A program made the translations under genes and the position numbers. This document shows, in pieces, positions 1 to 7,468 of a stretch of DNA of 38,994 bases (its first letter is position 1; every line of letters starts with the position of its first letter). Under the pieces are notes generated by a model that worked only from the letters and a program-made list of their open reading frames with translations, was not told the DNA's origin and did no database searches. Source of the stretch: JAWWPY01 sp033854735 (lineage in GTDB: Bacteria > Actinomycetota > Actinomycetes > Streptosporangiales > Streptosporangiaceae). Location: assembly GCA_033854735.1 (NCBI GenBank), contig JAWWPY010000515.1, forward strand, positions 1 to 38,994. Reading direction: 5' to 3'.

Positions 1-1
1 G

Positions 2-415
2 GCTCGCGCGGATTACGGCCCGGATGACATGCGCGGCGGTTACCCGGCGGAGACCGGCGGCGGTTACGGCCCATACGACATGCGCGGCCGTTACACCGAG
101 GACGACCTGCGTGGCGGTTACGGCCCAGACGACGCGCGCGGCCGCTACGGGCAGGACGAACCGGGCGACGGCTACGGTCCGGACGACACGCTAAGCCGCT
201 ATGCCCAGGACGCCGCACGCGGCTACGGTCCGGACGACACGCTAGGCCGCTACGCCCAGGGCGCCGCGCGGGGCTCCTACGGCCTGGACGACATGCGTGG
301 CCAGTTCAGCCCGGCCGAAGCATCCGCATTCGAGCGCGAGTTCGCCGACCGCGAGCGCGGGCCGGCCGGACCGCTGTCATCCGTGCCGTCCTCGCGCTAC
401 GGGGCGCGCTCGTGA
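2..415 (+). CDS. C-terminal part of a Gly/Tyr/Asp-rich repeat protein (5' end outside window)
   Basis: The frame is open from the left edge of the window, so only the last 137 residues are seen. Nearly all of it is a degenerate repeat built on Y-G-P-D-D followed by an Arg/Gly-rich spacer (RGGYGPDD, RGRYGQDE, LSRYAQDA, LGRYAQGA). It ends in a short non-repetitive tail. There is no enzymatic motif or membrane segment in the visible part, and the composition suggests a disordered tail. The stop overlaps the GTG start of the next gene by 4 bases, so the two are probably translationally coupled. Related NuoF-like/ferredoxin proteins of actinobacteria are often encoded next to membrane haem or ferric-reductase-like proteins. 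This tail could belong to such a partner, but that is inference because the N-terminal domain is missing. An internal ATG at 29 exists but is unlikely to be the start. Confidence 0.6.
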   Translation, partial: ARADYGPDDMRGGYPAETGGGYGPYDMRGRYTEDDLRGGYGPDDARGRYGQDEPGDGYGPDDTLSRYAQDAARGYGPDDTLGRYAQGAARGSYGLDDMRGQFSPAEASAFEREFADRERGPAGPLSSVPSSRYGARS

Positions 416-1989
416 AGGAACCCACCGCCCCGGAGGCAATGCGCATAGGCCGCGCCCGCCTCACCGCGGGCTTGGACCGGTACGAGACCATAGACCTGGC
501 CACGCACCAGGAGATCTTCGGCCCGATGCGCCGGATGACCGCCCGCCAGTTGGTGGAGATGGCAGAGAGCGTCGACCTGCGCGGTCGGGGCGGTGCGGGG
601 TTCCCGGTCGGCCGCAAGATCAGGGCGGTGATGCAGACGGCCGCCGCGCGCAAATGCAGGCCGGTCGTCCTGGTCAACGGCACCGAGGGCGAGCCGGGCA
701 GCACTAAGGACAAGATGCTGCTGCTCAGGTCCCCCTATCTCGTTCTCGGTGGCGCTCTGCTCACCGCCCGGGCACTGAGTGCCAGGGAGATCGTCATCGG
801 TGTGACCGGGGGCGGCCGGGTGGCCAAGTCGGTCGTCAATGCGGCCAAGGCGGAGCCGGACCTGAGGAAGATCCTCCGGATCGTTGAGGTACCCGAGAGG
901 TTCGTGTCGGGTGAGGGTGGCGCCTTGGTCAACGCCGTCAATGGCAAGGTGGCCTTGCCACCCGGCCGCAAGCGCCGGGCCAGTGACACCGGAGTGGACG
1001 GGCTGCCCACATACCTGTCCAATGCCGAAACGTTCGCCCAGCTCGCCGTGCTCGCCATGCTCGGCACGGAGGGCTATGCCTCGGACGGGACCGCGGAGGA
1101 ACCGGGCACCGTGCTGCTGACAGTCGGCGGATCGGCTGGGCGCCCGGCGGTGGTGGAAGTCCCCACCGGCGTGCCCCTCGGTAACGTCATGGACATCTGT
1201 GAGGTCACGGCGCACGACGGCGTGCTGGTCGGCGGCTACCACGGGATGTGGCTGACCGCTGAGGTCGCCGATGAGGTGCCGGTGTCCCGGGCTGGCCTCG
1301 ATGCCGCTGGCGGGACGCTCGGCGCCGGCATCGTCCTCCCGCTCGGCGCGGGTACCTGCCCGCTGGGCGAGGTGGCCCGGATCGTGCGCTACCTGGCCAA
1401 GGAATCGTCCGGCCAGTGCGGTCCGTGCAAGCTCGGCCTGCCCGGTATCGCCCGCTCGATGAGCGCGCTCGCGGACGGTTCCGGGGGAATGGACGCGCTC
1501 GACGCGGCCCGCAGGGCGGCCTCGGTTGTCCGCGGCCGTGGTGCCTGCTCCCACCCGGACGGCGTGTCCAGGTTCGTCCTCTCGGCACTGGATGTCTTTA
1601 CCGACGACCTCGCGGCGCACCTGTTCCGCGGCTCCTGCGGGCAGCCGGTCCGCGGCCTCCTGCCGCTCTCGCCGGAGGATGACGAAGCGCGTCTGCAAGT
1701 GGACTGGACGCGGTGCCAGGGACATGGGCTCTGCCGCAGCGTGGTGCCGGAGCTCGTGCAGCTGGACAATCAGGGCTACCCCGTGTTCCTGGACATGCCG
1801 GTGCCGTTCTGGCTGGAGAAGGAGGCTCAGCAGGCGGTCGCCATGTGCCCCGCGCTGGCCCTCAGGCTCACCCCGTCGGCACCGTCGGGCGGGTCGGGCA
1901 AGAGCAGCCCCCGTGCCGCCCTGCCCAGTACCGCGCCGCCGACGCTGCAGCTTGTCATTCCCCCGCGGCGGGAACTCCCCGGCGGCTGA
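412..1989 (+). CDS. NuoF-like flavin/iron-sulfur oxidoreductase fused to a C-terminal 3Fe-4S ferredoxin domain
   Basis: A 525-aa soluble redox protein. Residues about 40-400 match the NADH-binding 51-kDa subunit (NuoF/Nqo1) family. The glycine-rich flavin loop GRGGAGFPVG lies near residue 58, followed by NGTEGEPGS, an SLBB-like middle part and the iron-sulfur region. In canonical NuoF the first three cluster ligands are in SCGxCxPC. Here the segment reads ESSGQCGPC, so the first Cys is Ser, while C336, C339 and the later Cys in GRGACSHPDG remain. Residues about 430-490 form a ferredoxin-like domain with C435, C441 and C479-Pro, the C-x5-C...CP spacing of 3Fe-4S ferredoxins that feed cytochromes P450 and related acceptors. 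Electrons probably pass from a reduced nicotinamide through FMN to the fused ferredoxin and then to a partner, perhaps the upstream protein. GTG 412 overlaps the previous stop (GTGA). The last 40 residues are Pro/Ser-rich. Confidence 0.85.
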   Translation: MKEPTAPEAMRIGRARLTAGLDRYETIDLATHQEIFGPMRRMTARQLVEMAESVDLRGRGGAGFPVGRKIRAVMQTAAARKCRPVVLVNGTEGEPGSTKDKMLLLRSPYLVLGGALLTARALSAREIVIGVTGGGRVAKSVVNAAKAEPDLRKILRIVEVPERFVSGEGGALVNAVNGKVALPPGRKRRASDTGVDGLPTYLSNAETFAQLAVLAMLGTEGYASDGTAEEPGTVLLTVGGSAGRPAVVEVPTGVPLGNVMDICEVTAHDGVLVGGYHGMWLTAEVADEVPVSRAGLDAAGGTLGAGIVLPLGAGTCPLGEVARIVRYLAKESSGQCGPCKLGLPGIARSMSALADGSGGMDALDAARRAASVVRGRGACSHPDGVSRFVLSALDVFTDDLAAHLFRGSCGQPVRGLLPLSPEDDEARLQVDWTRCQGHGLCRSVVPELVQLDNQGYPVFLDMPVPFWLEKEAQQAVAMCPALALRLTPSAPSGGSGKSSPRAALPSTAPPTLQLVIPPRRELPGG

Positions 1990-2095
1990 CCAGCCTCCGC
2001 TGGTTCCCTTCCCAGGGAGTGTTCGTAGGCTGGTCACACTCGTACGGGGCGGCGGATCCGCGGGCGGCGCAGCCGCCAGCGGCAAAGGGGAACGC

Positions 2096-3106
2096 ATGAA
2101 GGTAGCTCGGTTGCACGCCGTGGGCGATCTCCGGATCAGCGAGGTGCCAGTTCCGGCACCGGAACCGGGGATGAGCCTGGTCCGGGTGACGGCCGTCGGC
2201 ATCTGCGGCTCCGATCTGCACTGGTGGGGCGAGGCCGGCATCGGGGACGCGGGACTTATCCAGCCCCTGATCCTCGGGCACGAGGCCGCGGGGGTCATCG
2301 TCGAGGGCCCGCGGAATGGCGAGCGCGTGGCGATCGATCCGGCGGTGCCCTGCGGCGCCTGCCGGTCCTGCCGCGATGGCCACCGCAACCTCTGCAGCTA
2401 TACCAAGTTCGCTGGGCACACCGGCCAGGACGGGGTCATGCGAGACTTCATGGCCTGGCCCTCGGAGTTGCTGCACTCACTGCCGGACGCCTTGACCGAC
2501 GCTGAAGGCTCGTTGCTCGAGCCTCTCGGCGTGGCCATTCACGCCCTTGACCTGGGCCATGTGCGGCTGGGAGCCTCGGTGGCGGTCGTGGGATGCGGCC
2601 CGATCGGGCTCCTGCTCACGGCGGTACTACGGGCGGCCGGGGCTGGCTCGGTGGCGGCCTTCGACCCGCTGCCACACCGGCTCGAGGCGGCCACCTGGCT
2701 CGGTGCCGACGTCGTCGCGGATCCCGACCGGGCCAGCAGCCTGATCCCGCATGGTGGGCCGACCGGCGAGGGCGTGGACGTGGCGTTCGAGATGGCTGGG
2801 ACCAGCGAGGCGGTGCAGCTGGCCATGGCGATGGTTCGTCCCGGTGGCAGGGTGGTGCTCGGCGGCATCCCGAGCGACGACCAGACGACCTTCCAGGCCT
2901 CCGTGGCCCGGCGCAAGGGCCTCACCATCGCCATGGTCCGCCGGATGAAGGAGGTCTACCCCCGGGCGATCAGCCTGGCTGCGGGCCAGCGGGTCGATCT
3001 CACGCGTCTGGTGACGCACCGGTTTCCGCTGGAAAAGGCGCCGGACGCGTTCGCTGCCGCCGCGCAGCGCATTGGCCTCAAGGTCATCATCGAGCCCGGG
3101 ACCTGA
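2096..3106 (+). CDS. Zinc-dependent medium-chain dehydrogenase, L-iditol/L-idonate dehydrogenase-like
   Basis: A 336-aa MDR-family alcohol dehydrogenase. Catalytic-zinc ligands are visible as C37 in GICGSD, H62-E63 in GHEAAG and the Glu of LEPLGVAIHA. The structural zinc is bound by C86, C89, C92 and C100. The Rossmann dinucleotide loop is VVGCGPIGLL. The GICGSDLHWW and EPLGVAIHAL signatures resemble the sorbitol (L-iditol)/L-idonate 5-dehydrogenase branch, which oxidises a polyol or sugar-acid hydroxyl with NAD(P)+. The exact substrate cannot be read from sequence. ATG 2096 follows an AAAGGGG ribosome site at a suitable distance, 106 bases after the NuoF-like gene. An upstream extension of the frame exists but is a shadow of that gene. 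The next gene starts 68 bases downstream on the same strand, so all three could share a transcript. Confidence 0.88.
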   Translation: MKVARLHAVGDLRISEVPVPAPEPGMSLVRVTAVGICGSDLHWWGEAGIGDAGLIQPLILGHEAAGVIVEGPRNGERVAIDPAVPCGACRSCRDGHRNLCSYTKFAGHTGQDGVMRDFMAWPSELLHSLPDALTDAEGSLLEPLGVAIHALDLGHVRLGASVAVVGCGPIGLLLTAVLRAAGAGSVAAFDPLPHRLEAATWLGADVVADPDRASSLIPHGGPTGEGVDVAFEMAGTSEAVQLAMAMVRPGGRVVLGGIPSDDQTTFQASVARRKGLTIAMVRRMKEVYPRAISLAAGQRVDLTRLVTHRFPLEKAPDAFAAAAQRIGLKVIIEPGT

Positions 3107-3174
3107 GCCGGACGACGTGGGGCACCAGGACCTGGCGCATCGTGGCGGACTGACCGGCCGGTAACATCCACGAC

Positions 3175-3981
3175 GTGACCGCAAGCTTCTATGTCCCGCT
3201 CGGCGACGGCAGGTGGCGGGGCACGGTGCACACGACCGGCCCTTGGGATGCGCGGGCCCAGCATGGCGGCCCGCCGAGCGCGCTGCTAGGACGGGCCATC
3301 CAGCGGTGTGCGCCGCGTGACGACATGATCGTCGCCCGGTTCACCTGCGAGATCCTGGGCGCCATCCCGGTCGGCGAACTTGAGGTGCGGGCACGGGTCA
3401 CCCGCGGCGGCCGCAGTGTCGAACTCCTCGAGGCGGTGGCCAGCGCCGGCTCGCGCGACGTGGCGTCGGCCCGGGCCTGGCGGGTGCTGCGGACCGACAG
3501 CCAGTCGATCGACTCCCGGCCGGCCGGGCCACCCGCGCTGCCCAGTGAGGCGGTCGCCGAGCCGCCCGGCGGCTGGGTGGATGGTTATCTGTCGGCGGTC
3601 GAGTGGCGCATGGTGCGGGGCAGCTTTGCGGCGCCCGGCCCGGGCACCGTGTGGGCGCGGCTGCGCTACCCGCTCGTCCCCGACGAGGAGACCGGTCCGC
3701 TGGAGCGGGTGCTGGCCGTCGCGGACAGCGGGAACGGACTCTCCGCTGAGCTTGACATCGCCCGCTGGCAGTTCATCAACCCCGAACTCACCGTGCACCT
3801 GCACCGGATGGCTGTTGGTGAATGGATCTGCCTCGACGCTTCCACGGCAATCTCCGCCGGCGGCGCGGGGCTCGCCACATCGGTCCTGTCCGACCTGGAC
3901 GGCCCGGTCGGTGTCGGCGCACAGTCCCTGCTGATCACCGCCCGGCCAGCTGGGCCCCCAGCGGTGTCTGCTCGTACATGA
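3175..3981 (+). CDS. Acyl-CoA thioesterase domain protein (TesB-like double hot-dog family)
   Basis: A 268-aa protein of the actinobacterial thioesterase family typified by PF13622. The N-terminus contains TGPWDARAQHGGPPSALL, the diagnostic hot-dog helix with QHGGPP. A second, more divergent hot-dog follows at about residues 140-265, including DIARWQFINPELTVHLHR and the C-terminal segment WICLDASTAISAGGAGLA. Members hydrolyse acyl-CoA thioesters or act as non-catalytic acyl-CoA-binding proteins. The substrate is unknown. GTG 3175 has no strong ribosome site, so the start is moderately sure. The 3' end overlaps the convergent regulator gene by 47 bases, leaving no space for an ordinary terminator. 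Confidence 0.8.
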   Translation: MTASFYVPLGDGRWRGTVHTTGPWDARAQHGGPPSALLGRAIQRCAPRDDMIVARFTCEILGAIPVGELEVRARVTRGGRSVELLEAVASAGSRDVASARAWRVLRTDSQSIDSRPAGPPALPSEAVAEPPGGWVDGYLSAVEWRMVRGSFAAPGPGTVWARLRYPLVPDEETGPLERVLAVADSGNGLSAELDIARWQFINPELTVHLHRMAVGEWICLDASTAISAGGAGLATSVLSDLDGPVGVGAQSLLITARPAGPPAVSART

Positions 3982-4909
3982 CCGCGTGCCGGTGCCGGCG
4001 GCGGGCCACGAGGCGCGCCCCGTGCAGCGCGGCGAGATGCTCAGACACCGTGCTGGGGGCCAGGCCGTGCCGCCGGGCGAGAGTGCCGGTCGAGGCTGCT
4101 TCCGCGAGCGATTCGAGCAGGGCGCCCCTGGTCCCGCCGAGCAGATGGGCCAGCGCGGCCGAGTGATCAGTGCGGGTGGGCTGCCACAGCTCGGCGATCC
4201 CGCGGGCCGGGTAGAAGAGGGTCGGCTGGGCTGCCTCGGTCACGGCGGCCAGGTCGGGCCAGATGAACGCGCTGGGCATGAGCACGAGGCCAGTTCCGCT
4301 GAGCCGTCGCCGATCGCTCAGCCGCCCGGCGATGACCACGGCCCGGCCGGTCCACCGGACCTTGGGATGCAGGTCGGACAGCACCCGCTGCAGCCCATAG
4401 TCGGCCAGCAGCCGGGTCCGGTACGTCACGTCGGCATCGAGCAGGTCGCGCAGCCGGGGCCAGTGCGGTGCGACCAGCAGCCGCCAGCACTCTTCGAGCA
4501 GGTCGGCCAGGAGGCTGCGGGTCACGGCCGCGTCGTCGAGCAGCCGCCACGCACTGTCGGGCACCGGCTCGCCTGACCGCTCGGTCAGTGACCGCTCCAC
4601 TTCGGCGGCGATCTGCTCCAGCGGGGTGGCCCGGACCATGGCGAGCTGATCGGACACGTCGCTGCCCGGACCGGCGGGCACGGGGCTGAGGAAGTCGGGT
4701 GTCCAGCCGATCCGGGGCGACAGCACCAGCAGTGGCCGCAGGTCCAGGCGGTCAAGGTCCGGGCGGACGGAGTCCAGCCAGGGGATGTGGTACTGGTGGC
4801 GCTCGGGCTCGATCAGGACGCGCAGCGCCGACATCGTCTCCAGCAGCGGGGATACGGCGAACCGGGTGCGGGCTGGATCGTCCGGGCCGAAGACGAGTAC
4901 CCGGCTCAC
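3935..4909 (-). CDS. DUF5937-type winged-helix transcriptional regulator
   Basis: A 324-aa regulator. Residues about 1-230 form the DUF5937-like region (starting MSRVLVFGPDDPARTRF, then LSALRVL-type and HYHIPW-type segments), usually joined to an ArsR-like helix-turn-helix. The C-terminal 85 residues show that winged helix: LLGGTRGALLESLAEAAST, then GLAPSTVSEHLAALHGARLVA and a basic wing with RRRHRH. No metal-binding Cys cluster is present, so the inducer is probably sensed by the N-terminal domain. The GTG start at 4909 is preceded on the minus strand by a GGGAG ribosome site. It diverges from the MFS exporter with only 61 bases between the starts, the common arrangement for a repressor controlling its neighbouring efflux pump. 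The gene end overlaps the convergent thioesterase gene. Confidence 0.82.
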   Translation of the reverse strand: MSRVLVFGPDDPARTRFAVSPLLETMSALRVLIEPERHQYHIPWLDSVRPDLDRLDLRPLLVLSPRIGWTPDFLSPVPAGPGSDVSDQLAMVRATPLEQIAAEVERSLTERSGEPVPDSAWRLLDDAAVTRSLLADLLEECWRLLVAPHWPRLRDLLDADVTYRTRLLADYGLQRVLSDLHPKVRWTGRAVVIAGRLSDRRRLSGTGLVLMPSAFIWPDLAAVTEAAQPTLFYPARGIAELWQPTRTDHSAALAHLLGGTRGALLESLAEAASTGTLARRHGLAPSTVSEHLAALHGARLVARRRHRHAVMYEQTPLGAQLAGR

Positions 4910-4970
4910 CGGCGGCTCCCAGCCTAGCTGGCCTCAGCTGCGAGTCCGTGGCTCGTCGCAGGAAGATTCG
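4910..4970. promoter_or_regulatory. Divergent control region between regulator and MFS exporter
   Basis: These 61 bases separate two divergent starts and must hold both promoters and probably the operator of the DUF5937 regulator. A ribosome site AGGAAG at 4960-4965 lies 5 bases before GTG 4971. No clean palindrome could be pointed out by eye, so the exact operator is not assigned. Confidence 0.45.
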
Positions 4971-6209
4971 GTGACACCCGAATCTCTGGTACCGATGGTA
5001 GCCGCCGGCGATGGTCTACCCATGTCATCCGAGCGGGCCAGTTACCGGCAGGTGCTGGGCGGCGGTGAATTCCGGGCCATCTTCGCCGCGGACATCGTGT
5101 CCATGCTCGGCAACGTGGTGGCGGCGGTCGCCCTGACGGTGCTGGTCTACCAGCGGACGCATTCCCCGGCGCTGGCGGCGTCGGTCATGGCGCTGGCGTT
5201 TCTGCCTTATCTGGTCGGCGGCACCCTCCTCGGTGCGGCGGCGGACCGCCTGCCCGCCCGGCGTGTCCTGGTCGGATGTGATCTGATCAGTGCGGCACTG
5301 GTCGGCGCCATGGTGGTCCCGGGTATCCCGGTGGCCGGCCTGCTGGCCCTGCTGTTCGTGGCGGGCCTGGTCTCGCCGGTATACGCGGGCGTCCGGTCGG
5401 CCCTGCTGCCGGATGTGCTGGCGCCCGGGCCGTGCTACGTGCTGGGCCGGGCGCTGCTCCGGATGGTCGCCCAGTCGGCCCAGATCGCGGGCTACGGCAT
5501 TGGCGGTCTGCTGCTCGCCGCTGTGTCACCGCGCGGCGCGCTGGCGGTCGATGCCGTATCGTTCGCCGCCTCTGCTGGGGTGCTGCGGTTCGGAACGGCG
5601 GCGCGCGGGCCGCGCGGCGGCCGGACCGGGTCGATGGCCCGGGATTCCCTGGCGGGCCTCCGGGCCGTGCTTGTCCACCGGCGGGTCCGGCGCATCCTGC
5701 TGTTCAGCTGGCTGGTGCCCGCCTGTGCCATCGCGCCTGAGGCACTAGCCGTCCCTTATGTCACGCACATTGGGCTGCCCGCCCGGGCTGCTGGCTTCCT
5801 GCTCATGGGGATCCCGGCCGGCACGGTGGCCGCCGACATCATCGTCGCCCGCCTGCTCCCCACCCGGCGGCAGCGGCGGGTGGTGGTCGTGGCGGCGCTG
5901 GTGGCCTTCGCGCCGCTGGCCGCGTTCGCCGCGCTCCCTGACCTGGCCGCCGCCCTTGGGCTGCTGGTGGTCTCGGGCCTCGGCTCGGCCTGGAGCGCGG
6001 GTATCGATGGGCTGCTCGTCGAGGCGGCACCGGAGCAGTTGCGGAGCCGGGCCCTGGCGGTCGGCAGCGCAGGCCTGATGTTCACCCAGGGTGTCGGGTT
6101 CGCGTTCTGGGGCCTGGCCGGCCAGTTCGTCCCGCTGGTCCTCGTCATTCCCGGCGCGGCCGTCCTCGGCACGGCCGCCGTCATCGCGCTGCGCCCCCCC
6201 GTGCGATGA
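4971..6209 (+). CDS. Major facilitator superfamily transporter (probable drug/metabolite exporter)
   Basis: A 412-aa integral membrane protein with about 12 hydrophobic segments. The N-terminal half carries DIVSMLGNVVAAVALTVLVY, a typical start of the actinobacterial MFS group related to multidrug and enterobactin exporters. The loop 2-3 motif GAAADRLPARRVLV matches the MFS signature G-x3-D-R-x-G/P-R-R. The second half contains another set of six helices ending just before the stop. Substrate is unknown. GTG 4971 is chosen because AGGAAG lies 5 bases upstream; ATG 4995 and ATG 5022 are in-frame alternatives and the latter would begin closest to the first helix. The divergent DUF5937 regulator suggests inducible efflux. 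The stop codon lies inside a 13-bp tandem repeat. Confidence 0.85.
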   Translation: MTPESLVPMVAAGDGLPMSSERASYRQVLGGGEFRAIFAADIVSMLGNVVAAVALTVLVYQRTHSPALAASVMALAFLPYLVGGTLLGAAADRLPARRVLVGCDLISAALVGAMVVPGIPVAGLLALLFVAGLVSPVYAGVRSALLPDVLAPGPCYVLGRALLRMVAQSAQIAGYGIGGLLLAAVSPRGALAVDAVSFAASAGVLRFGTAARGPRGGRTGSMARDSLAGLRAVLVHRRVRRILLFSWLVPACAIAPEALAVPYVTHIGLPARAAGFLLMGIPAGTVAADIIVARLLPTRRQRRVVVVAALVAFAPLAAFAALPDLAAALGLLVVSGLGSAWSAGIDGLLVEAAPEQLRSRALAVGSAGLMFTQGVGFAFWGLAGQFVPLVLVIPGAAVLGTAAVIALRPPVR

Positions 6210-6250
6210 CCCCCTGCGATGACCCCGTGCGATGACCCCGTGCGCTAACC
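6201..6250. repeat. 13-bp tandem repeat (about 3.8 copies) spanning the MFS stop codon
   Basis: The unit GTGCGATGACCCC occurs at 6201-6213, with one change at 6214-6226 (CTGCGATGACCCC), exactly again at 6227-6239, and as a degenerate partial copy to 6250. Each full unit carries a TGA, and the first supplies the stop of the MFS gene. The repeat therefore duplicates the 3' end of the coding region, consistent with slippage. Confidence 0.75.
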
Positions 6251-6418
6251 GGAGTAACCCGCTCGTCAGGTAATCGGCCTAGGCACCCTGATCCGTTGAG
6301 CCTAACTAATGGGCACGGCAACCTGGCACTGTCTGTCCTGTCGGGTAATCCCGGTCAATCACCTAAGGGAATTGATCGCTCGTCCTGCTTGTGGCGATGC
6401 TCGTCAGAAGGGGGCGGA

Positions 6419-6610
6419 ATGTATCACCCACACGCAGTTCAGGCTGCCCGCATAGTGCCCGGTAACGACATTCGTTGCGGACGTCGGGATCGGCCGGCGA
6501 CCCGCCCGACGCGCGCTCCCGCCGAGGCGCACGTCGGGCCGGTGTTCGCAGGACCCAGAGCCGGCCACCGGGCCGGGCCGCACGCTGACCGGGCGGGTTC
6601 GGGGTCGTGA
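6419..6610 (+). CDS. Possible small hypothetical protein
   Basis: A 63-aa ORF beginning MYHPHAVQAARIVPGND. An AAGGGGGCGG stretch just before the ATG is a plausible ribosome site. After the first 20 residues the sequence becomes Arg/Pro/Gly-rich low complexity with no recognisable domain, which in a GC-rich genome may be chance. It ends one base before the ATG of the next small ORF, which is the best argument that the pair is real. Function unknown. Confidence 0.22.
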   Translation: MYHPHAVQAARIVPGNDIRCGRRDRPATRPTRAPAEAHVGPVFAGPRAGHRAGPHADRAGSGS

Positions 6611-6611
6611 A

Positions 6612-6962
6612 ATGACCATTCGCGAGCAGGCTGAGGAAGCCTATCAATCCATGATCGACGCCGGGTATGGAACCAGCATGGCGATGCGCGCCTACCAGAC
6701 CAAGATGACCACGCTCCCGGGGGTGACGATTGACGGCATAGCTGTGCGCCTCCTTCGCCCTTCTTCACGCTGGAGTCACACCCGAATGGCGGAGGAGAAT
6801 CATGAGCTTCAGGACGGGGTCGGCGCGTTACGTGGTCGCGGTCGGCTGCACCTGAGCCACCTGGGTGATCCACCCGGATATCTCCATGTGATGGACGTCG
6901 CAGACGCACGCCAGGTCGCGATAGGAATGCGGTGGCCACCCAGGACACCATCACCCAGCTGA
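6612..6962 (+). CDS. Possible small hypothetical protein
   Basis: A 116-aa ORF starting MTIREQAEEAYQSMIDAGYG. The first 40 residues have balanced amphipathic composition and reasonable codon use. From about residue 45 the sequence loses coding character (RLLRPSSRWSHTRM and similar), so the true gene may once have been different or may have been interrupted. No family is recognised. It follows the stop of the preceding small ORF by one base, hinting at coupling. Confidence 0.28.
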   Translation: MTIREQAEEAYQSMIDAGYGTSMAMRAYQTKMTTLPGVTIDGIAVRLLRPSSRWSHTRMAEENHELQDGVGALRGRGRLHLSHLGDPPGYLHVMDVADARQVAIGMRWPPRTPSPS

Positions 6963-7094
6963 TCACCGCCCGCCGGCACCACGGCACAACCAGGAACAAC
7001 GCCTGGCTGAAAGAACCGCACCGCCACCCTGAACCTGCGTAACCTCATCTGCCGCGGCCTGGCCCGCGGCAACGCAGCCTGGGTGCTGGCCTGA
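6932..7094 (+). pseudogene. Frameshifted remnant of an unidentified gene
   Basis: In one frame positions 6932-7010 read VATQDTITQLITARR, HHGTTRNNAWLK, then lose coding character and stop at 7042. In the next frame, open from 7011, the sequence continues as NRTATLNLRNLICRGLARG and NAAWVLA to a TGA at 7092-7094. The two segments are similar in character and abut near 7010-7020, consistent with one C-terminal fragment broken by a +1 shift. No upstream coding sequence joins it and the family is not recognised. A chance juxtaposition is possible. Confidence 0.3.
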
Positions 7095-7415
7095 CTTGCA
7101 ACACCCTGACTGCACCAGGCCCTCTTGCCGCCGCTACCACACGCCTGCCAGGCTGGCACCGGCGGGAAGAGCGACCACGTTGCCGGCCCCCCCGGGCCTG
7201 GCTTACTGCCGCACAGACGGCCTTGTCGGCGCTCTTCCCGCTCCAGATCATCCTTTGTTCAGGACCCTCATAGAGCATCTCGACGACGCGCCCCGGATGT
7301 GCGCGTTCAACCTTGGCATCGGGGCCGGCGCCTCCCGTTCCCTAGTTCGTGGCCGCTCTCCAGGAGGCTTCCGGGATTGCCATTCCCTACGAGGTCCCAG
7401 ATCACCCCAGTCGAC

Positions 7416-7455
7416 AGCCCCCGTGCTTCGCGAGGCTGCGCGAAGCACGGGGGCT
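7416..7455 (-). terminator. Strong hairpin terminator after the deacetylase-like gene
   Basis: The arms 7416-7432 and 7439-7455 are perfectly complementary over 17 bp with a 6-base loop (AGGCTG). The hairpin begins 13 bases past the stop of the minus-strand gene ending at 7469. No U tract follows on the minus strand, as is common for actinobacterial hairpin terminators. Confidence 0.75.
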
Positions 7456-7468
7456 GGGGCGGGCGGGG

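Larger units (their letters stand above)
6251..7415. other. Gene-poor stretch with only doubtful small ORFs and decayed fragments
   Basis: No protein family is recognised on either strand in these roughly 1.2 kb. The base composition is less regular than in the flanking genes. The only coding-like pieces are two small plus-strand ORFs (6419 and 6612), a frameshifted piece near 6932-7094, and a plus-strand open segment near 7190-7330 with phrases such as LFRTLIEHLDDAPRM that leads nowhere. No transposase, terminal inverted repeats or RNA gene could be identified. It looks like the scar of lost genes between the exporter and the exopolysaccharide locus. Confidence 0.5.

Noticed and set aside
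397..2388. 663-aa minus-strand open frame opposite the NuoF-like gene
   Set aside because: No family motifs, His/Arg/Pro-rich composition; it is the antisense shadow of a GC-rich gene.
6251..7415. Insertion sequence or integrative element
   Set aside because: No transposase or integrase motif, no terminal inverted repeats and no target-site duplication were found by eye.
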